From assembly GCF_014207135.1 (NCBI RefSeq), contig NZ_JACHCC010000004.1, positions 310,001 through 374,000 on the forward strand: 64,000 bases of DNA, read 5' to 3'. Shown one piece after another: positions 1-6,523 of this stretch (positions are counted from its first letter, which is position 1; the number at the start of each line of letters is the position of its first letter). This DNA comes from Pedobacter cryoconitis (GTDB taxonomy: Bacteria; Bacteroidota; Bacteroidia; Sphingobacteriales; Sphingobacteriaceae). A program made the translations under genes and the position numbers. The notes beneath the pieces are model-generated. The model ran no database searches. It had not been told where the DNA came from and saw only the letters and a program-made list of their open reading frames with translations.

Positions 1-368
1 TACATAATGGGAACTATATAGCTGGTCGGTACATAGGCATGCATCTGTTCTGAGGTAGAGACCAGCATGATGACCGAGCAGAGAAGAACACCCAGAAATA
101 TTTTCATTAGCAGACCTCTTTTTTCTGATTTATCTGCAACATATCCCCCATATAAAGCAATTCCAATAGCAGGAATAGCTTCGCAAAGACCAATAAGCCC
201 AAGAGCAAGCGGATCTTTAGTCAGGTGGTAAATATGAAATCCTATAATTACTGCCTGCATCTGATAGGCAAAGGTGAAAAAGAAACGCATACCGAGGTAA
301 GATCTGAATTCTCTGTAACGGAGGGCAGCGTAAGGGTCTTTTTTTTCTACGGTCGTGGGACTATCCAA
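1..368 (-). CDS. MFS transporter, N-terminal part (cut by window edge)
   Basis: About 122 residues of a major facilitator superfamily transporter are visible; the gene runs off the left edge. After a short polar N-terminus (PTTVEKKDPYAALRYREF) come hydrophobic segments consistent with the first three to four helices. Between helices 2 and 3 there is a loop reading GGYVADKSEKRG, which matches MFS motif A (GxxxDrxGrr). No ATG is in frame, so the start is taken as the TTG at 368-366. A TAnnTTTG element at 386-393 places the transcript start just upstream, which supports this. The substrate cannot be told; drug- or siderophore-exporter-type MFS proteins have this layout. Confidence 0.75.
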   Translation of the reverse strand, partial: MDSPTTVEKKDPYAALRYREFRSYLGMRFFFTFAYQMQAVIIGFHIYHLTKDPLALGLIGLCEAIPAIGIALYGGYVADKSEKRGLLMKIFLGVLLCSVIMLVSTSEQMHAYVPTSYIVPIM

Positions 369-385
369 AGGAAAATGGTTTTAAA

Positions 386-393
386 CAAATGTA
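386..393 (-). promoter_or_regulatory. Bacteroidota -7 element of the MFS gene
   Basis: The minus strand reads TACATTTG, a perfect TAnnTTTG element, 18 nt before the TTG start of the MFS gene. No convincing -33 TTG sits at 19-20 bp. Confidence 0.45.
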
Positions 394-424
394 AATCATA
401 ACAATACATTATGGAAATGTAATA

Positions 425-1066
425 TTAAAAATGACAATTTAGTATCCGGCTCAGTTCTTCTGCTTTGTTAACTACCATGAAATGACCTCCATGCTCTATT
501 TTTATATAATTTTTAATTGCTTTGACAGGAAATATTCTGTCTGATGTACCATGGATGTGAATGATGTCCTGCCGGATGTCCTCATTTTTCCATTGCATGA
601 GCTGAGCTATTGCCCATAGCATAAATTTATTGTCAGTGTCCAGAATAATCTGATGAAGGAGCTTTGATTCTTCGGCAGATTGAGTACCGAAATAATAATC
701 AGCTGTCAGGATATTAGTCCATTTAAGGAATCGGGCAGGAAACAGCTTGTAAATTCTGGTAAATGCTACTGAGGATAGTTGCCAGCTGAATTCGGCTGGT
801 GATTTAACACTTGAAATGATAATTACCTTTTTACAGGGGACGATCCTGGAAATCTCCTGGGCAATGATGCCTCCAAAAGAGATTCCAACAAGAATAACTT
901 CCCGGGTCAAGTCAATCTGAGCAGTTAATCTGCTGGCATAGGCTCTCAGTTCTTCATTCTGAAGAGGATCTACCCAGTTGATATAGATTTTTTCAATTCC
1001 CGGTAATTGCAGGAATTGAAAAACCCTTTGGTCAGCACCTAAACCACTTATAAAATATACTTTCAT
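425..1066 (-). CDS. alpha/beta hydrolase
   Basis: This 213-residue protein has a compact alpha/beta-hydrolase layout. The nucleophile elbow GISFGG puts Ser at about residue 63, an acid lies in GTSDR (Asp about 176), and a C-terminal HGGHF supplies the His (about 195). No signal peptide is seen, so it is probably cytoplasmic. It is the last gene of the TPP-riboswitch operon, 27 nt after the ThiE-like gene. That suggests, but does not prove, a role in releasing or processing a thiamine-related ester or precursor. The sequence alone does not give the substrate. It is shorter than most family members (about 250-300) because the cap region is small. Confidence 0.75.
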   Translation of the reverse strand: MKVYFISGLGADQRVFQFLQLPGIEKIYINWVDPLQNEELRAYASRLTAQIDLTREVILVGISFGGIIAQEISRIVPCKKVIIISSVKSPAEFSWQLSSVAFTRIYKLFPARFLKWTNILTADYYFGTQSAEESKLLHQIILDTDNKFMLWAIAQLMQWKNEDIRQDIIHIHGTSDRIFPVKAIKNYIKIEHGGHFMVVNKAEELSRILNCHF

Positions 1067-1093
1067 CTAAAAATGGTTAAGGTGCTGAATGAA

Positions 1094-1726
1094 TTATTTA
1101 ACCAGGTCGTAGAAATCCTGGTAAGCATGCTTCATGTTTTCGGCCTGATTGATTGCCGAAGATACAGCGATTCCGAATATGCCCGTTTCCATCAGGGCAT
1201 CTACATCATTCAGTTTTACACCACCAACAGCTAATACCGGTAGATCAATCTCTTTTTCTTTTAATAGCGCAACGACCTCCTTATAGCCTTGCAGACCTAA
1301 CCAGGGAGCATTGTTCGGTTTAGTATCGGTATGGCTGAATGGGCCGCAACCTGCGTAATCTGCACCTTCAGCGGCAAGTCTGATTAAGCCCTCCACGGTG
1401 TTTGAAGAACCTCCGATCGTGATATCTTCACCCAGTTGCGCGCGTAATGCGGTAAAATCCGCATCCATATCCTCGATGTGGAAACCCTGGATATCTGCTT
1501 TTCTGTTCAGGTGAATATGATTGGTCACGATCAGGGTTGCCCCCCAGTCATCACAGATTTCGGCAATAGTATTAATATCTTTTAAAAGAGCTTCGTCATC
1601 TTTCGTCAGGCAACGGTATTGAACCCATTTAGCTCCTGCTTCACAAGCTATCTGTGCCTGTTCTACATGTGTTAGGGTATCTATATCGTGAGTGATGAAC
1701 TGAAGTTTCTCGATGAATTTTTTCAT
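1094..1726 (-). CDS. thiE: thiamine phosphate synthase (ThiE-like)
   Basis: This is a 210-residue TIM-barrel protein of the ThiE/TenI family. ThiE joins HMP-pyrophosphate and thiazole phosphate into thiamine phosphate. Supporting motifs are QYRCLTKDD near the N-terminus (family QxR.K), the phosphate loop CGPFSHTDTKPN (family GP..pT.tK), and VLAVGGV near the C-terminus. The usual HxGQxD pyrimidine/metal motif is altered to GFHIEDMD, so the copy is diverged. The start is set at MKKF (1726) because a longer reading would overlap the receptor stop. Only 4 nt separate it from the TonB-receptor gene, so it shares the TPP-riboswitch transcript. Confidence 0.8.
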   Translation of the reverse strand: MKKFIEKLQFITHDIDTLTHVEQAQIACEAGAKWVQYRCLTKDDEALLKDINTIAEICDDWGATLIVTNHIHLNRKADIQGFHIEDMDADFTALRAQLGEDITIGGSSNTVEGLIRLAAEGADYAGCGPFSHTDTKPNNAPWLGLQGYKEVVALLKEKEIDLPVLAVGGVKLNDVDALMETGIFGIAVSSAINQAENMKHAYQDFYDLVK

Positions 1727-1730
1727 TATT

Positions 1731-4181
1731 TTAGAATTTAACATTCAAAGATAACAGGAAGTTTGTACCTGCCTGTGGAAAATAGAAGTTTTCGGTAGTC
1801 CGGTTGCCGCCACTTGTATAGCCATAGGTGTAACCATTACTTTCGTATTTCTTATTCAGGATGTTATTTGCTAATAAGCCAATATTCATATTCTTTACCC
1901 CTTTGAAACTAAAATCGTATCCTAAACGAAGATTGTTTACCCAGTACCCGTTTAATTTCCTGTTTTCGTTTTGTGTGTTGTCCATGTATTGTTTACTCAC
2001 ATATTTACTTTGCAGGGCGATAGCGAAACTAGTAAACGGTTTATAAACGAGTTCTCCGAAAAGTACGGCATCAGGAGAAAAAGAAATATTGGTGTTTTGA
2101 TAGGTGATTAAATCATCTGTTTTAGTATCTGAATTGGGAAGATGTTCTATGAATGTTTTGATTTTATTCCGGCTCAGGGCTGCATTTGCATTTATTAAAA
2201 AATGTCTGCTGAGTGTATAGGAACCATCAAATTCAACGCCTGCCCTATAGCTGTCAGGTACATTCTGACGGATATTTCCACCTACATCCGTTATCTGACC
2301 GGTAATAACCAGCTGGTCCTTATAGAACATGCCATATACATTTATACCTGCACTATAATCCGTTCCTTTGATCCGGTATCCGGCTTCTACATTATACAAA
2401 CGTTCAGGAACTGGTAATGCACCAGCTATGGCGTTGATATAATCATCCCGGTTTCCTTCTTTATTCGCTACACTAAAGGAAGCGTATATATTACTTTTCG
2501 GATCGACAAAATAAGTGGCCCCGATTTTCGGATTGAAGAAATTCCGGTTGTCGTGGATATCAACTGGTTTCCGGTTGTCATCCTGGCCGGTTATAGCATA
2601 AGTAAATCTTCTGTATTGCAGATCTGCAAACAAACTTAGTTTCTCTACAGGGCTGTAAGTTGCTTTAGCGTAGACATTAAAATCATTTTTATTTCCATCC
2701 CCATCATAATAATGATCAGAATTATTCAGTGTTGAAGAGACTTGTGACCAGGTCACCTGGCCAAAGTGTTTACCTCTGTACTGGTTATAAGCTCCACCCA
2801 GTGTAAAGGTTAAATTAGATTGCGCTTTGTAATTAAAACTATAGGTTGTTCCGTAAAAATTATTATTCAGCCAGCGTCTGCGTATCAGGTCGGTAGTCGT
2901 TACAGGTGCACCGTTAATCACCGGGTTTGCTAAACCATAGTCACTAAAAGCTTGTCCGGGTTTAAATTCCTCATAATATCCCCGGCCATAAGTATAATGT
3001 AATGCACCATTGAACGAAAATTTATCATTAAACTGTTTGGCATATAATACCTGATAGTGGTCCTGCCAGTAATTATCATTCTGGTCTTTATAAAGGAAGG
3101 AATTGTATTTCCGGCTGTCAGAATTCAGAAGGTTTGCCGCATCAGTTTCATTCAGGCCATTTCGTATGATGTAGTCATTCATTCCCTGTACGTCACCTCT
3201 TAATCTTGATTCAGGGACACCATTCCAGGACTGATACGTTTTTTCAGAACCTGAAAAAACATTGATACGGAGCAAGTCTGTTTTACCATGATAAGCACCA
3301 GAGAGGAAATATGATTTCAGCAGTGATGCACCGCGGTCTACAAAACCGTCCGATTGTATCCGGGACAGGCGGCCGTCAAAACTAAATTTATCATCGATCA
3401 GTCCGGTTCCGATTTTTACAGTGTTTTTTAAAGTATTGAAAGAGCCATAGGTATTATTGAGTTCAGCATAAGGTTCCAGGCCTGGTGCAGAGGTTTGTAC
3501 ATTTAAACTTCCACCAAATGCGCCCGCACCATTCGTTGAGGTACCCACACCCCGCTGGATCTGAATGCTTTCTACTGAAGAAGCAAAATCCGGCATATTT
3601 ACCCAGAAGACTCCCTGGCTTTCAGAATCATTCAAAGGAATCCCGTTCACGGTTACATTCACCCTGGTTGCATCACTGCCCCGGATCCGGATACCTGTGT
3701 AACCTACACCACCTCCGGCATCTGAAGTGACTACCACACCTGGAGTATTGTTAATAATAAAAGGTAAATCCTGGCCAAAGTTGTTGGCAGTAACCTCCGA
3801 CTTACTTAAATTTTTATAAGTGGTACCCGATTTTTCTGTCGCTCTGGTAGCCATGACAATGACTTCATCAGCCAGATAAGCCGATGAGACCAGGCTAAAA
3901 TCAATTTGCTGATCTCCACTGATCTCAATGGTTTTCTGCTGGGTTTCATAACCGATGAAACTTACAGTAAGCGTATATTTTCCGGCTTTAATATTTTTTA
4001 ACTGGTATTTTCCACCAGCAGAGCTATTGGTGTTTTTTCCAGCCCCTTTCAGGCTGATACTCGCTCCTGCTAAACTATTGTGTGTTGTTTTTTCGGAAAC
4101 AGATCCTGAAATAGTGAATTGCGCATTGGCAAAAACAGGGAATAGGAACACAGTAATAACTGCGATCAGTAAAGTTTTCAA
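1731..4181 (-). CDS. TonB-dependent receptor, probable thiamine-type substrate uptake
   Basis: This 816-residue outer-membrane receptor has a signal peptide (residues 1-20, ending ANAQF), a carboxypeptidase-regulatory-like domain (about 23-105), a plug (about 120-230, with GVGYTGIRIRGSDATR and NGIPLNDSESQ), and a long beta-barrel ending in a C-terminal Phe (LNVKF). Receptors of this kind use TonB energy to import scarce nutrients. Because a TPP riboswitch heads the transcript, thiamine or a thiamine precursor is the likely cargo; this matches the thiamine-regulated outer-membrane receptors described in Bacteroidota. The start codon is TTG at 4181-4179; no in-frame ATG lies near the signal peptide. 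Confidence 0.88.
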   Translation of the reverse strand: MKTLLIAVITVFLFPVFANAQFTISGSVSEKTTHNSLAGASISLKGAGKNTNSSAGGKYQLKNIKAGKYTLTVSFIGYETQQKTIEISGDQQIDFSLVSSAYLADEVIVMATRATEKSGTTYKNLSKSEVTANNFGQDLPFIINNTPGVVVTSDAGGGVGYTGIRIRGSDATRVNVTVNGIPLNDSESQGVFWVNMPDFASSVESIQIQRGVGTSTNGAGAFGGSLNVQTSAPGLEPYAELNNTYGSFNTLKNTVKIGTGLIDDKFSFDGRLSRIQSDGFVDRGASLLKSYFLSGAYHGKTDLLRINVFSGSEKTYQSWNGVPESRLRGDVQGMNDYIIRNGLNETDAANLLNSDSRKYNSFLYKDQNDNYWQDHYQVLYAKQFNDKFSFNGALHYTYGRGYYEEFKPGQAFSDYGLANPVINGAPVTTTDLIRRRWLNNNFYGTTYSFNYKAQSNLTFTLGGAYNQYRGKHFGQVTWSQVSSTLNNSDHYYDGDGNKNDFNVYAKATYSPVEKLSLFADLQYRRFTYAITGQDDNRKPVDIHDNRNFFNPKIGATYFVDPKSNIYASFSVANKEGNRDDYINAIAGALPVPERLYNVEAGYRIKGTDYSAGINVYGMFYKDQLVITGQITDVGGNIRQNVPDSYRAGVEFDGSYTLSRHFLINANAALSRNKIKTFIEHLPNSDTKTDDLITYQNTNISFSPDAVLFGELVYKPFTSFAIALQSKYVSKQYMDNTQNENRKLNGYWVNNLRLGYDFSFKGVKNMNIGLLANNILNKKYESNGYTYGYTSGGNRTTENFYFPQAGTNFLLSLNVKF

Positions 4182-4249
4182 TTTTTTATTGCTTTTTAGT
4201 AAAACCTGCTGTAAATAGGGCCCAATACAGCATAATTAAACTCCATAAC

Positions 4250-4378
4250 TCCAATCCCTCCGCCGGCATTACCCGGATCAGGTGCATATTTGAATAACAG
4301 GATATAAACTCAGTATTCAAATAATGGGTATGATCTCAGCCTGTCTTTGTGTTTTTTACAAAACAAGGCACCCCTTTT
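4250..4378 (-). promoter_or_regulatory. TPP (THI-box) riboswitch
   Basis: Read on the minus strand, the leader has the hallmark TPP aptamer blocks in order: GGGGTGCC, GCTGAGATCATACCC, then ACCTGATCCGGGTAATGCC and GGCGGAGGGA. An extended P3 stem lies between them (ATTTGAATA pairing with TATTCAAAT). The aptamer begins close to the predicted transcript start and ends about 70 nt before the receptor start codon. It should turn the receptor, thiE and hydrolase genes off when thiamine pyrophosphate is plentiful. No strong intrinsic terminator follows the aptamer, so control of translation is the likelier mode. Confidence 0.93.
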
Positions 4379-4386
4379 GATGAAAG

Positions 4387-4416
4387 CAAAGGTATGCATT
4401 TTTTTACAGATAGCAA
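4387..4416 (-). promoter_or_regulatory. promoter of the TPP-riboswitch operon
   Basis: On the minus strand TTG (4416-4414) is followed by exactly 19 nt and then TACCTTTG (4394-4387), a full Bacteroidota -33/-7 promoter. Transcription would start near 4380, right at the aptamer. So the receptor operon does not depend on transcription of the upstream pnuC-kinase pair. Confidence 0.75.
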
Positions 4417-4436
4417 TTCTTGGTGTTTAGCAGCTA

Positions 4437-4958
4437 CTATACTTGCCCCAGAAAGTGATCTACGGCAGTAATTGCGTTTTGTAACCTGTCTTCAATACCG
4501 TTGATCAGGACATAATTCGCACCCAGGGCTTTTAATTCTTTATGCCATACAGACAGGAAATGTTCACGCATATGCGGGAAGTCACGCAGAGGATCTTCCT
4601 GCCAGGGTAAATCAATATCCAGCAATAAGTAAAGGTCGTAGGTTCTTTCCGGTAAAGCATCAAGGACTAGCTGTGCAGTCTCCCCTAACATTTCATCACT
4701 CCATATTTTGACTGTTAAAAAGGTGGTATCACAGAAAATGAGATCCTTTTCGGTAATGGCAAGGACTGATTCTTCAAGGGCAACCTGTCCATGGAACATG
4801 TTTATTTCATCCTGCATGGTACATGGGCTGGTCAGTGCTGCACAATAATAACGGGCAAATTCGGACACCCAAAGCGTACCGTAATGTTTGGCCAGGAGTT
4901 TTGTTATAGTTGATTTACCCGTGCTTTCCGGGCCGACAATTGCTATTTTTTTAATCAT
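4437..4958 (-). CDS. NadR-like nucleoside kinase / P-loop ATPase
   Basis: This 173-residue protein has a Walker A loop at the N-terminus (GPESTGKST) followed by SEFARYY, as in the C-terminal ribosylnicotinamide kinase domain of NadR. A Walker-B-like segment (DLIFCDTTFL) and a DLYLLLDIDLPW stretch also fit that family. It lacks the NadR adenylyltransferase and DNA-binding parts. The start is set at MIKK (4958), giving an 8-nt overlap with the pnuC stop. With the PnuC transporter it would trap an imported nucleoside-like vitamin by phosphorylation. Nicotinamide riboside is the usual substrate; a thiamine-related one is possible given the neighbouring TPP operon. Confidence 0.78.
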   Translation of the reverse strand: MIKKIAIVGPESTGKSTITKLLAKHYGTLWVSEFARYYCAALTSPCTMQDEINMFHGQVALEESVLAITEKDLIFCDTTFLTVKIWSDEMLGETAQLVLDALPERTYDLYLLLDIDLPWQEDPLRDFPHMREHFLSVWHKELKALGANYVLINGIEDRLQNAITAVDHFLGQV

Positions 4959-5580
4959 GACTGTTTTCAATAATATAGGTTTTCTTCCATCCCTGATAGC
5001 CTACCCATGCGATATAAACATATAATGCATACATAATCGCGGTCGCATACAGGTCTTTGGAAATATAAACACCGACATAAATAATATCTACAAAGATCCA
5101 GATCAGCCAGTTCTGTAATACTTTTCTGGCCAGGAATATCTGAGCGACCAGACTGCATGCCGTGCAGAAACTGTCCAGAAATGGATAAGATGCTTTGGTA
5201 AAGTAGTGAAGTAAGGTTCCTGGCAGTATGGTGAGTAGAATAACTGCAATTGCCGATAAGCCCATTTCTTTATTGGTAATAATACTGACTGGTCTGGAGG
5301 TTTCCGGGTTATTTCTGTTTTTGCTCCAGAAATACCAGCCATAGGCATTGGTAACCAGAAAATAGACCTGCAGGCCCATATCTGAATAGAGTTTGCTTTC
5401 AAAAAAAATGAAAATGTAAATCAGGACGCTGATGATAGCCAGAGGCCAGTTTAGAATATTATTTTTTGCTGCCAGCCAGACACAAAGGGTTCCGGTGATT
5501 ACCCCGCACCATTCCAATGGAGTGGTGATGTTGAAAAAATGTATAATGCTCTCCCTGACCGCATCAGCTATTGTTACCAT
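4951..5580 (-). CDS. pnuC: PnuC/PnuT family vitamin transporter
   Basis: About 209 residues with seven hydrophobic segments typical of PnuC facilitators, including the family-type NAYGWYFW substrate-site segment. PnuC proteins move nicotinamide riboside by facilitated diffusion, driven by a partner kinase; the PnuT branch carries thiamine. The start is the ATG at 5580. The longer GTG reading would place a strong terminator hairpin inside the coding region. The gene overlaps the kinase by 8 nt, a sign of coupled translation. Sequence alone does not separate the nicotinamide riboside and thiamine branches. Confidence 0.85.
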   Translation of the reverse strand: MVTIADAVRESIIHFFNITTPLEWCGVITGTLCVWLAAKNNILNWPLAIISVLIYIFIFFESKLYSDMGLQVYFLVTNAYGWYFWSKNRNNPETSRPVSIITNKEMGLSAIAVILLTILPGTLLHYFTKASYPFLDSFCTACSLVAQIFLARKVLQNWLIWIFVDIIYVGVYISKDLYATAIMYALYVYIAWVGYQGWKKTYIIENSHD

Positions 5581-5595
5581 GCGCCAAATGTAATC

Positions 5596-5631
5596 AAAAA
5601 AAAATCCGGCAGGAGTGATCACCTACCGGAT
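5596..5631 (-). terminator. intrinsic terminator after the lipoprotein gene, just before pnuC
   Basis: On the minus strand a 10-bp stem (ATCCGGTAGG with CCTGCCGGAT, one G-U pair) has an 8-nt loop and runs into a tract of at least eight T. It ends about 15 nt before the pnuC ATG, so it either closes the lipoprotein transcript or attenuates pnuC. Confidence 0.75.
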
Positions 5632-5692
5632 AATAAACCAAACAAAGATCTATATACCGTATTCATGGGCAACCTCAGGTTGCAGGATATAT

Positions 5693-6217
5693 TTATTTTT
5701 TATTATTAGGCGAAGAACTGAAACTCAAAGAAGTTCTTACGCTTACATCTGTGGTTAAATTATCTCTTAATACATATTCCATACGTATTTTCAGACTGTT
5801 GCCTTTAATGTATTTATCAAGAAAACGGGAATTGTCAATATCTAGTACCAGTGAAGATCCTATATGTGCTGAAACATCATTTCTTGACGCAACCATGACT
5901 TCGCCGCTGTTCCCGTTGGAGACAAACATTTTTACAGACTTGAACATGCCCATACTTTTGTCATTTGGATCGGAGGCTATTACACGGGCCGAGGCAATTC
6001 TGACATCCCTGATATAGTCACTTCCACTCTGGTTTCCAAACACCTCATCAAAACTGCTAGCTGCACTGGTCACAGATAAAGTCGAATCTACTTTTGATGA
6101 TTTAGGTACAACCAGTGTAGCTGTATATGGAAAACTGGACTTAATAATGGATTGAACTGTCCCGCATCCGCTAAATAAAACGGTAGCGGCAAGGACCGCA
6201 AATAGTAATTTCTTCAT
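5693..6217 (-). CDS. hypothetical lipoprotein
   Basis: This is a 174-residue protein with a lipoprotein signal (MKKLLFAVLAATVLFSGC, lipobox FSGC), so it should be anchored in the envelope after signal peptidase II cleavage. The mature part begins GTVQSIIKSSFPYTAT and is rich in Ser, Val and Asp. It ends in beta-like segments (LKIRMEYVLRDN). The family was not recognised. The start at 6217 is chosen because it opens the signal peptide; the longer reading adds 26 residues unlike a leader. A terminator follows at 5596-5631, so it is probably a single-gene unit. Confidence 0.7.
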   Translation of the reverse strand: MKKLLFAVLAATVLFSGCGTVQSIIKSSFPYTATLVVPKSSKVDSTLSVTSAASSFDEVFGNQSGSDYIRDVRIASARVIASDPNDKSMGMFKSVKMFVSNGNSGEVMVASRNDVSAHIGSSLVLDIDNSRFLDKYIKGNSLKIRMEYVLRDNLTTDVSVRTSLSFSSSPNNKK

Positions 6218-6399
6218 TCGTGTGTGAGTGTTTTTTGTAGTGTCAACCGGCGTTTCGCCTTTTCCATTAACGAACAAAAGTTGTTCCAAGTACAATCATT
6301 AAAATTAAAGAGGCTCTATTGTCAGGTAATCCGTGTTTTTAGTCCGGATTTCTCTAAATCTCTTTTAAAAAAAATCTGCAATATTACCACCTAATACTG

Positions 6400-6407
6400 T
6401 ATCTTTG
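6400..6407 (+). promoter_or_regulatory. carB -7 promoter element
   Basis: TATCTTTG is a perfect TAnnTTTG match about 117 nt before the carB start. The -33 box is weak. Confidence 0.5.
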
Positions 6408-6410
6408 CAT

Positions 6411-6429
6411 CCCGACAGAACAGTCGGGA
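6411..6429 (+). promoter_or_regulatory. hairpin at the 5' end of the carB leader
   Basis: CCCGAC, a 7-nt loop and GTCGGG form a 6-bp GC-rich stem 3 nt after the -7 element, so it is at or very near the 5' end of the transcript. It may protect the mRNA end or take part in pyrimidine/arginine control; no known riboswitch is recognised. Confidence 0.4.
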
Positions 6430-6523
6430 TTCTTTAGCAATAGCACATAAAATCTCGCCCAGCTATCAGGTCTTACAAGACGAACATTTTTTAACAAAAC
6501 ACTTTAGACTTTTTTAAAGCCTT

